Below, one piece after another: positions 7,956 through 17,258 of a stretch of DNA of 64,000 nt. The stretch's first letter is position 1, and every line of letters begins with the position of its first letter. The notes beneath the pieces were generated by a model. The model made no database searches and was not told the DNA's origin. It saw only the letters and a list, made by a program, of their open reading frames with translations. This stretch comes from JANQHS01 sp965227315 (GTDB lineage: Bacteria; Bacteroidota; Bacteroidia; Cytophagales; CCMP332), in NCBI GenBank assembly GCA_965227315.1, contig OZ245737.1:2976001-3040000 (forward strand), read 5' to 3'. The position numbers and the translations under genes are program-made.

Positions 7956-9110
7956 TCAGATCGCATACTTTTTTGCATCGGCGGCCATGATCTTTTCTCC
8001 GCTCATGATCACCAGCCTTTCCACCACATTTCGCAGTTCACGGACATTTCCCGTCCACTCCAGTCCCTGAAGATATTTGACCGCAGCATCATCGATTGAC
8101 TTTTCTGGTTCCCCATAGCCATTGGCTATCTCAGCAAGGAAATGCTCTACAAGTGTCGGAATATCATCCTTACGCTCCTTCAACGGCGGAACCTTGATCA
8201 GCACCACCGACAGGCGGTGGTATAGATCCTCCCTGAAGTTTCCTTCCTTGATCTCCTTTTTAAGGTCTTTGTTCGTAGCGGCGATGATCCTGGGTTTAAC
8301 CTCTATATCCTTTTCTCCACCGACCCTTGTGATCTTGTTTTCCTGAAGAGCCCTCAGCACCTTGGCCTGGGCGCTTGCTGACATATCTCCGATTTCATCC
8401 AGAAACAATGTGCCGTCATTGGCCAATTCAAATTTTCCGATCCGCTGTTTGATCGCTGAAGTGAAGGATCCTTTTTCATGACCAAAAAGCTCACTCTCGA
8501 TCAGTTCAGATGGAATAGCGGCGCAGTTGACCTCGATGAACGGAGCCTTCGATCGGGGAGAGGCCTTATGGATGGCCCTGGCAACCAGTTCCTTTCCGCT
8601 TCCATTGGGGCCGGTGATCAATGCTCGGGCTTCGGTGGGCCCGACTTTCCCAATGACCTCCTTGAGTTCATCCATGGCTTTTCCTTCTCCGATGATGCCT
8701 TTTTCAGCTCCGCTGATCTTTTTGAGCCGCTTGGTCTCCCTTCGGAGATTACCGTTCTCGAGGGCGTTTTTGATGGTGATCAGGATCCTGTTGAGGTCCG
8801 GTGGTTTTTCAAGAAAATCAAAGGCACCAAGCTTGGTAGCTTCAACGGCGGTCTCGATAGTACCATGGGCCGAAAGCATGATGAAGGTTGTGTCAATCCC
8901 CGTCTCCTGGGCTTTGCTTAGAACCGCCAGTCCATCGGTGTCACCCATACGGATATCGCAGAGGCATAGATTGAATGCCTCGTTCTCAAGCATCTCCAAA
9001 CCTTCTTCGCCACTGGAAGCGGTCTTGATGGTGTATCCCTCAAATTCGAGGATCTCCTGAAGTGTATTCAGGATGGCTTTCTCGTCATCGACGATCAGTA
9101 TTTTACTCAT
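7956..9110 (-). CDS. NtrC-like response regulator lacking HTH and intact GAFTGA
   Basis: 384 residues: receiver domain (1-118, phosphoacceptor Asp52, DD pair at 8-9, Lys102) and AAA+ sigma-54-interaction domain (about 138-375; Walker A GPNGSGKE at 167-174, Walker B TLFLDEIGD at 234-242, and the arginine-finger region near FREDLYHRL). The L1 loop that contacts sigma-54, normally GAFTGA, reads GSFTSA at 214-219. The protein ends right after the AAA+ lid, with no Fis-type DNA-binding domain. Similar truncated members are common in Bacteroidota and usually annotated as sigma-54 regulators. The ATG lies about 11 bases after the RNase P RNA 3' end, so it is probably read from the rnpB promoter. No histidine kinase is adjacent. 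Confidence 0.88.
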   Translation of the reverse strand: MSKILIVDDEKAILNTLQEILEFEGYTIKTASSGEEGLEMLENEAFNLCLCDIRMGDTDGLAVLSKAQETGIDTTFIMLSAHGTIETAVEATKLGAFDFLEKPPDLNRILITIKNALENGNLRRETKRLKKISGAEKGIIGEGKAMDELKEVIGKVGPTEARALITGPNGSGKELVARAIHKASPRSKAPFIEVNCAAIPSELIESELFGHEKGSFTSAIKQRIGKFELANDGTLFLDEIGDMSASAQAKVLRALQENKITRVGGEKDIEVKPRIIAATNKDLKKEIKEGNFREDLYHRLSVVLIKVPPLKERKDDIPTLVEHFLAEIANGYGEPEKSIDDAAVKYLQGLEWTGNVRELRNVVERLVIMSGEKIMAADAKKYAI

Positions 9111-9121
9111 AACTAAAAAAT

Positions 9122-9545
9122 TACTGGCCTATAAGCCGGATTCTGTTCCATGAAGCAGCGCGAGCATACCACATGGCCCTTATCATTTATCTTGTCCCGA
9201 CGTCACCGCAGGGATCTAGCAGCCTACCCGTTTCGCATCCGAAGAATTGGGCGAGCAACCCAAAGTAAAACAACGAAACCTATTTGGCCTTGCAACCCAC
9301 AAGGTTTACCATGCGACCCCTGTCACCAGTGGCCCGGTGGGCTCTTACCCCACCTTTTCACCCTTACCCTTATGCAAACACGTTGCCAAAGGCGGTTTGT
9401 TTTCTGTGGCACTTTCTAGCCCTCGCAGCGAATTTATTCGGCAGCAAGGTTCTTCCCGTTAGGAAGTGTGGTGCTCTGTGTTGTCCGGACTTTCCTCCAT
9501 GAATATGCCTCGGCAAAATTCACAGCGATAAGGCGGCCAGCAATT
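9122..9545 (-). ncRNA. rnpB: RNase P RNA, bacterial class A
   Basis: The minus strand shows the conserved 5' element GAGGAAAGTCCGGAC (9484-9498), an ACAGATAA-type core replaced here by lineage variants, and the conserved 3' end ACAGAATCCGGCTTATAGG. Terminal helix P1 pairs CTGGCC (9535-9540) with GGCCAG (9124-9129), which sets both ends. This is the catalytic RNA that trims tRNA 5' leaders together with RnpA. A perfect -7 box sits just upstream. No terminator separates it from the response regulator gene downstream. Short open frames here are spurious. Confidence 0.95.
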
Positions 9546-9549
9546 ATTG

Positions 9550-9557
9550 CAAAATTA
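9550..9557 (-). promoter_or_regulatory. -7 element of the rnpB promoter
   Basis: TAATTTTG on the minus strand matches TAnnTTTG exactly and places the transcript start near 9545, in agreement with the P1 helix of RNase P RNA. No clean TTG at -33. Confidence 0.65.
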
Positions 9558-9565
9558 GGTCTTTT

Positions 9566-10453
9566 TTAAAAGAAGAGCGGGTGAAAGCTCAGCTGACCAT
9601 TGGACCATTCAAGGGTTGGTGAAGGGATTTTGATCCCATCGGCTATGTAAATCAGTGTATTGATCAGCTTGCTTTTTGATTTGATGTGAGCGATGTTGGG
9701 GTCAAGAGAAAAATAGAATTGCCGATAGCTTTTGTATCCGGTGATCTCTTCATTCTCTGGCTCCCTCGCATAGATCATCCCATCCGCTCCGAAGCCGAAG
9801 GCCGGGTTGACCCATTTCATCCAACCATGTTGTTTTCCTGTCAGCAAATAGGAGTCAAAAGAAAGCCAATAGGTCTGCCCGTTATAATCCTTGACCAATT
9901 GCTCCGACCAGCCGGAGCCGAGCACCTCCGGTCTTTTGGAAGCAAATTCACTCGGGCTATATGAGAATTTGACCTTGATCCGGGTTTCCTTCCAAAGCAA
10001 TTGCTGACCCAGAAAGAATCCTGCCCCCAGAAAGTTTGCAAGCAGGTCTCCTGATGAGGCTCCGTAGGTGTCCGAATAACCATCCAAAATTTCAATGGGA
10101 AGCAACAAGGCGAAGCCTGTCAAGGCGCCATAAAATGCAGCTTTCTTTTGATCATGATGAGCCCAGCGAAACATGGCTGCACTAAGCCGACCGATCTGGA
10201 ATGCTGAATAAAAATGCCCCATCTTATCAACCTGCTGCCACTGATAATTGTCATTGTGAAAATGGAAATCCGAAGTGGAATTTGGTCCATACCAATAACT
10301 CGCCAGGATAGCCATGGTTCCAAGGTATACGCCCCCGGTTGTTGCCAATACCAGTCCTGTTCTGGCTTTTCTTTCTTTTGCCAGGGAATCCACTTGTGCC
10401 ACGGAGTTTCCTGTCAGCAGTAGAAGGGACCATATGATCACAAGCTTTTTCAA
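9566..10453 (-). CDS. DUF2279 (YfiM-like) envelope protein
   Basis: 295 residues with a signal peptide (MKKLVIIWSLLLLTGNSVAQ). The region VDKMGHFYSAFQIGRLSA (about 75-92) and LDGYSDTYGASSGDLLANFLGA (about 123-144, with DxxxN-type polar residues) match DUF2279, a predicted periplasmic/outer-membrane family related to YfiM. Some segments are hydrophobic enough to be membrane helices. The function is unknown. Its ATG overlaps the TamB stop by 4 bases, so the two are translated together, which hints at a role in envelope assembly. Confidence 0.8.
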   Translation of the reverse strand: MKKLVIIWSLLLLTGNSVAQVDSLAKERKARTGLVLATTGGVYLGTMAILASYWYGPNSTSDFHFHNDNYQWQQVDKMGHFYSAFQIGRLSAAMFRWAHHDQKKAAFYGALTGFALLLPIEILDGYSDTYGASSGDLLANFLGAGFFLGQQLLWKETRIKVKFSYSPSEFASKRPEVLGSGWSEQLVKDYNGQTYWLSFDSYLLTGKQHGWMKWVNPAFGFGADGMIYAREPENEEITGYKSYRQFYFSLDPNIAHIKSKSKLINTLIYIADGIKIPSPTLEWSNGQLSFHPLFF

Positions 10454-13400
10454 GGGTTGGGTTTATCTTTTTCCTTTTTGAACAACTCGCTGAAGTTGTT
10501 GAAGTTTTGTGTATACATCAGGCTAAAGCCTCCTGTCACCGTAGACTGCTGCCCCTCTATATCTGAATAGACATTCGGATTGTTCCGATTGAAAACCCTC
10601 ACCCTCAATCTTCCGTCATCTGACAGCAAATACTCAATGGTCCAGTCTCCAATAACGGAACTCACGTCTGCTTCGTCTGTGGCATTATAAAAACCACCCT
10701 CTCGGCTGACTTTCAGTTTGCCCTCCATGAATTGGTATGACATTCTAAGCTGCATATTCTTTAGGTCGGCCTCGGAAAAACCACTGATGTCAAAATCGAT
10801 TTCGAAGTTTTCGTCTACCTGAGATAGGTAATTGCTCAATTGGTTGGACAAGAGTTCACTCACGTTGCCACTGGCTGTTTGCCCAAAGTAGGCGCCATCC
10901 TGAGAAAACCTTCTTAGCATGATCAAACTAAAAACCTGTCGGTTCATTTCGTCCTCATCATTTTGAATACGGTTATAAAAAGCCAGTTTATCGCTGTTAA
11001 AATCATAGCCCGCAAAAACAGGAGTTTCCATGATATCAATACCAAAACCTATGCCCGGGGTCAACACTTCGCCGCTCAGTTTTAGCTCCACGTCTACCGG
11101 ATAGCGCCTTTTTGCCTGACTTGTCTGGAGGACAAGCGAATCGGCTGAGATCATGAGGGGCTGAAGCGAAACGTGCTGCTTGTACAGGCCGCTTACGTTC
11201 ATGATACCCTTGTATGGATCTCCGGTCCATGAAATCGAACTTCCCTCTTCGATTTCGAATTGCTTGTTGATGATGTTCAGCATGGTGAAGTTGTAGGTGC
11301 CCTGAGTGATTTCATAATTCCCCAATAATTGAAAATCTCCCCTTGTATCGATCTCCATGGTCATCTCTCCATTTCCCCGACCCCAGATCCGGTCGTCGGT
11401 GCTTTGGTCCAACAAGAGCTGAACCTCGGCTTTTTCGTTAATATCGAGATTGGCGGTGAGTTTCAATCCGGTGATCTCATTGTTTTCCTTTTTTGGTTTC
11501 TTCTTTTTCTTTTCATCTTTTTCCTGTTCAATGACTTTGCTCAGAAACCTGATCTGATCGGTTTGGGCGACGGATTCAGCATTGTCAAAGGGAATAAAGA
11601 TCTTTGTGCCTTCCTCTGTCACAATATCCGCGTCGATCAGCACATCTTTGATACTTCCGAACAATTTGATATCTCCTGAGGCAATACCGGTTCCGAAGAA
11701 GAGGTCATTCTGCTCTGATGGGATGTCCATGAGAAGGTTATTATCAAGCTGATAGCTCATATCGAGTACCAGATTCTTGAATCCATCATGAAAAATTCCT
11801 CCGGTCACTTTCACAGGATTTCCCTGCTGATCAAAAACCTTGGAGTTTGAAAAGAGGATCCGGTCGATGCCCATGAGTATTTGATCCTCAACCCTGAATG
11901 AAGAGTTCAGATAATCAACCTTGAATTTTCCGCTGTTCACAAGCAAGATCCCATGGACCTCAGGGTCTCTGAGGTTCCCGGAAAATCTGATGTTGCCGGA
12001 TACCTTCCCGCTGATATCGCTTAGTACACCTTCCAGCAGGGGCTCCAGAAAGTGCAGATCCACTTCTCTCAGGGAAGAGTTCATATCGATAGCGAACTCA
12101 TCTTTTGGGAAAATACGTCCTTCAGCATTAAAGTACTCTTCGCCCAAATGATCAATTCTAAGGGCCAGATCATAGATCTCTTCTTCTGTTTCCCTTTCTA
12201 TGGTCCAGGTTAGATCGCCTACAAGAAGGTCGTTGAAGGTAAAGTCATTGATCAACAAATTGGTCATGAATTGTTGCCCGTTTCCATCATTTTCCAGGAC
12301 CAGGGCTCCTGAGGCATTTCCTGTGAGTCTGTTGACGATGAACGGATTGAGATTCACCAGATTGAAGTAATCCAAATCGACCTCGAACCTGCTGGTTGTA
12401 TCCCTGATCTCCCCGAATCCAATGATCCTTTCTGCATCGGTAAAAAAGCCCAGCGAGTCAAATTTCAATCCCTCCCCGGAAAGGGAGAATTCGTTTCCGG
12501 TGTTGAACTTCCAGCTTTTCCCCAAAAAGCTAAGCCTCGACGAGTTAGGGTCAACTGAGAATTTCAGTGTGTCATCTTCGATTTTTCCGTTTCCGTTCAG
12601 CCCGAATTGGAACCAATCCCTGTCTTCCATGGCTGATGCCAGGTGAATATCCAGTTCGTCATTTTGATGGTAAACGAGAATACGGGTTTCTTGAAGTTGG
12701 GTCTTTGTTGAAAGGATCTGATTTTCACTCAGTCCTTCCAGACCCATGGTTATTCCGTTTTCACCTCTGCCCAGATTGAAATGCAGGTGGTTCTGGATAA
12801 AAGCATCTCCCTGATAGAAAAGGGTGTCCAGATATAGGTTGAAATCCAAATGATCATTTGTTCCCCAGCTATAATCCATCTCCACCAGGCCTCTGCCTCC
12901 ATGGATCAGCCCGGGTTTCAGGAAGCTTAGGATAGGAGAGATGTTCTTGAGATTAAGGCCGGCATGGATGTATGAATTGATGCTTTCTTCCGCCGCAAGG
13001 TTGGACCCTCGTTGAAGTATGCTGCCAAACATCGCTTCGAGTTTTGGCCAACTTGATTTGAGGCCGGAATAATCAAAATTGCCTTCGGCAAGCAGATCCA
13101 AATAGTCAGAATGAAGACTGATGATCCTTTGCTCCGGAGGACCTTCAAGTACTATTTTGAGCGAGTCGAAACGCAGTTCCTTTTCGTTGTTGTATGCATT
13201 CACTTTCTTAAGAAGAACCAAGCCCAAAATGCTGTCGGGATTGAAGTTTTGGATATTGACTTTCCCTTCCAATACAAAGCCCGAAGGATTATCCGTGAGA
13301 TCCAGCTTGTACAGGTCTGCCTTTTGGACCATAACATCCACATTTACGGTTTCTGAACTGTCATGAAGGTTTACGGTTCCATTTAGAGAAAAGTCCACAT

Positions 13401-14886
13401 TCTGGTCTTTGGAATCGATCAGTCCGCTAAAAAGCTTCTGGCTCAGATTTCCCTTAAGCACAATATTGTTGATTGGTCTTTGGTATATCTCAAGGTGATC
13501 GACCTGACCTTCAAATATCAGGTTCAAACCCTCGAGGTTCAGATTTGATCCTGCAACCTCGCCGTTAAGATTTACACGACTGATCTGAATTTCGGGTTCA
13601 AAAAGATCTCCAAGTGCGAAATCCCTGGTTCCGATCGTTCCAGAGTACTGGACGGGAATATCAGGAGAGCTTTTTTTGAAATTGAGATCGGTAAGCAACA
13701 GGCCTTGTTGTGTGACAAATCTACCCTTGGCCACAAAGTCTGTGACAAAACCCTCTATAAAGCCATCGATCATGAGAAAACCAAACTTTTCCATCAAACC
13801 GGTATTGAGTCTCTTTGATACCAGGGAAAGATCAGTCCCGGAGATTTTAGATTCTGATAAATGCGCCTGAATAAACGATGAGTTGAGCGAACTCAGGTCT
13901 TCGATATAGAAATTCCCCTTGAGTTCTGAGCCACCGTCGCTTAGGATCCTTGCCTTTCTGAATTCGATCTCGTTATCAGCATATTTCCATTCCCCTTTCA
14001 GAGTGATCTTCGGGAATGCTTTGAGGTTTTGATCTTTAAGTAGAGCAGCAATCTCGGAAGGGAAGATGCGAGCATCTTCCAATTGAGCATCGATATTTTT
14101 TACACGGATTTTCCCATCGTTCTCCAATCTTACTCTTAAAGATCGGGATAGCTCAATTCCATTCGTTCTGAGCCGCAGTGAGTTTAATCGGAAGTCCAGC
14201 TCTTTTGAGTTGAACGCCGTATTTTCAATGTCGAGGAATAGTCCCGAAGTTCTTTCCTCCAGATGTAATAATTCAATTTCTACAAAAGCCGAGTCCTCTT
14301 TTTGAAAGAGATCTCTCAATTGCAGGTCAATATTTCTAAAGTCCTTGAGAACAATGGTTGGAGAATTCTCTGATGAAAACTCCATGGGTTTTGAAAACCT
14401 TAGCGATCCGCCTTCGACGATGACGTTACTGAGATCCCAGTAGGCTTTGTTCTTCCTATTGCTTTTCGGGAATAATTGAAGAATAAGGTCATAGATCTCG
14501 AGTTCTTCTTCTTCGTTTTTTCGCAGGGTCAGGTTCGGATTTTCAAGTTTGATCGATTGTACGGGAATCTTGGTTTTGCGGTAAAGCTGATAGAGGTTGA
14601 ATTGGACCTGACCCTTTTTTAGATCGATCAGAGAATCGCCCTCAGGATTCCTTAGATGTAATCCGTCTACCTGCAGAACATCAAAGCTGGTCAGATACGC
14701 TTTTTCGATTTCTACCTCGTAGCCTGTTTTTTCAATGATCAGGTCCGCAAGAAGATTTGCCGTAAAGGTTTGAACTCTGGGAATCTGAAATAGAAATAAG
14801 GCGGCCGTCAGCAAGAAAAAAATGCTTGCCAATACCCAAACGAGAAATTTTAATGATTTTTTTAAAAACCTTTGCAAATCGATCAA
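10450..14886 (-). CDS. tamB: TamB-family translocation and assembly module protein
   Basis: 1478 residues: one N-terminal membrane helix (about 13-33), a long AsmA-like beta-taco body, and the C-terminal TamB/DUF490 domain (about 1080-1460; LLGNYEITQGTYNFTML and the terminal SLMYTQNFNNFSELF). TamB spans the periplasm and helps move phospholipids or beta-barrel proteins to the outer membrane. A lysine-rich insert (KDEKKKKKPKKE) lies near 1115. The frame's first start is TTG at 14886; a TAATTTTG string at 14884-14891 on the same strand overlaps it, so if that is a real -7 box, translation would begin slightly downstream. Its partner is the DUF2279 gene by a 4-base overlap. Confidence 0.9.
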   Translation of the reverse strand: MIDLQRFLKKSLKFLVWVLASIFFLLTAALFLFQIPRVQTFTANLLADLIIEKTGYEVEIEKAYLTSFDVLQVDGLHLRNPEGDSLIDLKKGQVQFNLYQLYRKTKIPVQSIKLENPNLTLRKNEEEELEIYDLILQLFPKSNRKNKAYWDLSNVIVEGGSLRFSKPMEFSSENSPTIVLKDFRNIDLQLRDLFQKEDSAFVEIELLHLEERTSGLFLDIENTAFNSKELDFRLNSLRLRTNGIELSRSLRVRLENDGKIRVKNIDAQLEDARIFPSEIAALLKDQNLKAFPKITLKGEWKYADNEIEFRKARILSDGGSELKGNFYIEDLSSLNSSFIQAHLSESKISGTDLSLVSKRLNTGLMEKFGFLMIDGFIEGFVTDFVAKGRFVTQQGLLLTDLNFKKSSPDIPVQYSGTIGTRDFALGDLFEPEIQISRVNLNGEVAGSNLNLEGLNLIFEGQVDHLEIYQRPINNIVLKGNLSQKLFSGLIDSKDQNVDFSLNGTVNLHDSSETVNVDVMVQKADLYKLDLTDNPSGFVLEGKVNIQNFNPDSILGLVLLKKVNAYNNEKELRFDSLKIVLEGPPEQRIISLHSDYLDLLAEGNFDYSGLKSSWPKLEAMFGSILQRGSNLAAEESINSYIHAGLNLKNISPILSFLKPGLIHGGRGLVEMDYSWGTNDHLDFNLYLDTLFYQGDAFIQNHLHFNLGRGENGITMGLEGLSENQILSTKTQLQETRILVYHQNDELDIHLASAMEDRDWFQFGLNGNGKIEDDTLKFSVDPNSSRLSFLGKSWKFNTGNEFSLSGEGLKFDSLGFFTDAERIIGFGEIRDTTSRFEVDLDYFNLVNLNPFIVNRLTGNASGALVLENDGNGQQFMTNLLINDFTFNDLLVGDLTWTIERETEEEIYDLALRIDHLGEEYFNAEGRIFPKDEFAIDMNSSLREVDLHFLEPLLEGVLSDISGKVSGNIRFSGNLRDPEVHGILLVNSGKFKVDYLNSSFRVEDQILMGIDRILFSNSKVFDQQGNPVKVTGGIFHDGFKNLVLDMSYQLDNNLLMDIPSEQNDLFFGTGIASGDIKLFGSIKDVLIDADIVTEEGTKIFIPFDNAESVAQTDQIRFLSKVIEQEKDEKKKKKPKKENNEITGLKLTANLDINEKAEVQLLLDQSTDDRIWGRGNGEMTMEIDTRGDFQLLGNYEITQGTYNFTMLNIINKQFEIEEGSSISWTGDPYKGIMNVSGLYKQHVSLQPLMISADSLVLQTSQAKRRYPVDVELKLSGEVLTPGIGFGIDIMETPVFAGYDFNSDKLAFYNRIQNDEDEMNRQVFSLIMLRRFSQDGAYFGQTASGNVSELLSNQLSNYLSQVDENFEIDFDISGFSEADLKNMQLRMSYQFMEGKLKVSREGGFYNATDEADVSSVIGDWTIEYLLSDDGRLRVRVFNRNNPNVYSDIEGQQSTVTGGFSLMYTQNFNNFSELFKKEKDKPNP

Positions 14887-14897
14887 AATTATGGGTT

Positions 14898-15896
14898 TTG
14901 GCTACAATAGTTGGAATTGAATCTTCATGTGATGAAACCTCCGTTGCTCTTCTGAAAGAGGGACGTATCTGTTCAAATATTATTGCGGGCCAGGAGGTCC
15001 ATGCAAAGTACGGAGGCGTAGTTCCGGAGATGGCTTCGAGGGAGCATATGAAGAATATGGTTCCGGTTTTTTCCGTTGCCATGGACAAGGCCAAAATTGA
15101 CCTTTCCGAGATTGATGCCGTCGCGTACACCAATGGGCCGGGCTTGCTGGGCCCCTTGTTGGTTGGAGCAAACTTTGCCAAGGGGTTGAGTCTTGCTTCC
15201 GGAATTCCCTTGATCCAGGTGAATCATATGGAAGCGCATGTATTGGCCCATTTCATCGAAGATCCAATACCTGAAAACCCCTTCCTGTGCCTGACGGTAT
15301 CCGGGGGACATACCCAGCTGGTTTTGTATAAGGATGGGAAATTGACGTTGATGGGAGGGACTATCGATGATGCCGCCGGTGAGGCTTTCGACAAGATCGG
15401 CAAAATGCTTGGTCTTGAATATCCGGCCGGACCTGCGATCGACAGGCTTGCTGCCAAAGGAAATTCGGGGAAATATGACTTTCCAATCATTAATATGAAG
15501 GAATATGATTTCTCGTTCAGCGGTTTGAAAACCAGTGTTTTATACTTTCTGCAAAAGGAAGTTCAGAAAGACCCTGGCTTCATTGAAACCAACCTCAACG
15601 ATCTTGCTGCCTCAGTTCAGAAAACCATCATAGAGACCCTTCTGAGGAAACTGAAGCAAGCGGCTAAGGATCTAAAAGTCCAGGAGCTTGGAATTGCAGG
15701 CGGGGTCGCTGCAAACAGCGGTCTTAAGGATGGTCTAAAGGTACTGGCCCAAGAGCATGGATGGAAAGCGCATATATTGAGAAATGAGTATTGTACTGAC
15801 AACGCGGCGATGATCGCTAAGGTGGGGGAGTTCAAATACAAATCGGGCCAGATAGGAGAACTTTCGGTCGTCCCATCGGCCCGATTGAAATTTTGA
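14898..15896 (+). CDS. tsaD: tRNA threonylcarbamoyladenosine synthase subunit TsaD
   Basis: About 332 residues. TsaD, with TsaB and TsaE, transfers threonylcarbamoyl to A37 of ANN-decoding tRNAs. The sequence opens with VGIESSCDETSVALL, has the metal-binding motif NHMEAH (about 107-112), CLTVSGGHTQLVLY, and the C-terminal GGVAANSGLK. The frame is open from 14826, but homologues begin just before IVGIESS, so I chose TTG 14898. An ATG at 14891 is out of frame. It is divergent from tamB with 11 bases between starts and convergent with accC (9 bases). Confidence 0.92.
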   Translation: MATIVGIESSCDETSVALLKEGRICSNIIAGQEVHAKYGGVVPEMASREHMKNMVPVFSVAMDKAKIDLSEIDAVAYTNGPGLLGPLLVGANFAKGLSLASGIPLIQVNHMEAHVLAHFIEDPIPENPFLCLTVSGGHTQLVLYKDGKLTLMGGTIDDAAGEAFDKIGKMLGLEYPAGPAIDRLAAKGNSGKYDFPIINMKEYDFSFSGLKTSVLYFLQKEVQKDPGFIETNLNDLAASVQKTIIETLLRKLKQAAKDLKVQELGIAGGVAANSGLKDGLKVLAQEHGWKAHILRNEYCTDNAAMIAKVGEFKYKSGQIGELSVVPSARLKF

Positions 15897-15905
15897 TTTC
15901 CGGAG

Positions 15906-17249
15906 CTATATATCCTCGTAAGGAACCTCGTCCAGGAATTTAGTCGTATACTTTCCGGATCTGAACCTGTCGTTTGACATCATTTTGATGTGAAATGGAA
16001 TTGTGGTTTCAATACCTTCAATCACAAATTCTTCCAAGGCTCTTTTCATCCTGGTGATGGCCTCATCCCTTGTTTGATCGCTCACGATCAACTTGGCGAT
16101 CATGGAATCATAGAAGGGTGGAATGGTATACCCTGCATAAATATGTGAATCCACACGCACCTTATGCCCTCCCGGAAGGTGAAGGTTGGTGATCTTCCCG
16201 GGACTCGGGATAAATCCCTTTGAGGGATTTTCGGCGTTGATCCTGCATTCGATCGCATGCAGTTTTGGGAAATAGTTGTTTCCGGTGATGGGTACACCTG
16301 CGGCGATCTTGATCTGTTCCTTAATAAGATCGTAATCGATCACCTCCTCGGTAACCGGATGCTCAACCTGGATTCTGGTATTCATTTCCATGAAGTAAAA
16401 TCCTCCATGCTTATCGACCAGAAATTCTACCGTGCCGGCCCCTTCATACTTGATGGCTTCGCCGCCCTTGATGGCTGCCTCGCCCATTTTGTCCCTTAGC
16501 TCTTTGGTAAGTATTGGGGAGGGGGTTTCTTCGATCAGTTTTTGATGACGTCTTTGAATGGAGCAATCCCTTTCAGAAAGGTGGGCTACCTTTCCAAACT
16601 TATCTCCAACAACCTGGATCTCAACATGACGTGGTTCTTCCACAAATTTTTCCAGGTAGAGCCCTGCATTCCCAAAGGAAGCAGCGGCTTCCTGCTGAGC
16701 ACTATCCCAAGCACCATCGAACTCTTTCTCCTCATTGACTATCCTCATTCCTTTTCCACCTCCTCCGGCGGTTGCCTTTAGAATGACTGGATATCCAATA
16801 CCTTTCGCCAGTTTTTTGCCCTCGGTTTTGTTTTTCAGCAATCCGTCTGACCCGGGAACCGTTGGTACACCGGCCTTTTTCATTGTTGCCTTCGCTGTGG
16901 CTTTGTCGCCCATCTTTTGGATCATTTTTGGATCCGGGCCAATGAATTTGATATTGTACTCTGAGCAGATCGCAGAGAAGTCAGCATTCTCTGAAAGAAA
17001 TCCGTATCCGGGGTGGATGGCGTCTGCATTGGTGATCTCTGCAGCTGCCAGGATGTTCGGAATTTTGAGGTAAGAGTCCATACTTGCCGGGGGGCCTATA
17101 CAAACCGCTTCATCGGCAAATCGGACATGAAGGCTATCCCTATCCGCCTCGGAATAGACAGCAACGGTTTTAATCCCCATTTCCTTGCAGGTACGGATGA
17201 TCCTAAGGGCTATTTCTCCCCGGTTGGCGATGAGTATCTTTTTAAACAT
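15906..17249 (-). CDS. accC: Acetyl-CoA carboxylase, biotin carboxylase subunit
   Basis: 447 residues, the usual AccC length. It carboxylates biotin on AccB using ATP and bicarbonate, the first step of fatty-acid synthesis. Motifs: FKKILIANRGEIALRIIRTC at the N-terminus, the glycine-rich ATP loop KATAGGGGKGMRIV (about 157-170), RDCSIQRRHQKLIEETPSP and EMNTRIQVEHPVTE. It is the last gene of the lipid cluster, 9 bases after accB. Confidence 0.97.
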   Translation of the reverse strand: MFKKILIANRGEIALRIIRTCKEMGIKTVAVYSEADRDSLHVRFADEAVCIGPPASMDSYLKIPNILAAAEITNADAIHPGYGFLSENADFSAICSEYNIKFIGPDPKMIQKMGDKATAKATMKKAGVPTVPGSDGLLKNKTEGKKLAKGIGYPVILKATAGGGGKGMRIVNEEKEFDGAWDSAQQEAAASFGNAGLYLEKFVEEPRHVEIQVVGDKFGKVAHLSERDCSIQRRHQKLIEETPSPILTKELRDKMGEAAIKGGEAIKYEGAGTVEFLVDKHGGFYFMEMNTRIQVEHPVTEEVIDYDLIKEQIKIAAGVPITGNNYFPKLHAIECRINAENPSKGFIPSPGKITNLHLPGGHKVRVDSHIYAGYTIPPFYDSMIAKLIVSDQTRDEAITRMKRALEEFVIEGIETTIPFHIKMMSNDRFRSGKYTTKFLDEVPYEDI

Positions 17250-17258
17250 TTCTAGTCC

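Noticed and set aside
7852..8070. 72-codon plus-strand frame downstream of the sulfotransferase promoter region
   Set aside because: Overlaps the response regulator 3' end and its terminator on the opposite strand; no domain or ribosome site.
9150..9502. Several plus-strand open frames of 70-90 codons
   Set aside because: They run antisense through RNase P RNA, whose conserved elements and P1 helix explain the sequence; the translations have no family features.
14884..14891. TAATTTTG as a tamB promoter
   Set aside because: It overlaps the TTG start codon itself, and the N-terminal membrane helix would remain intact only if translation began at a later codon; not strong enough to call.
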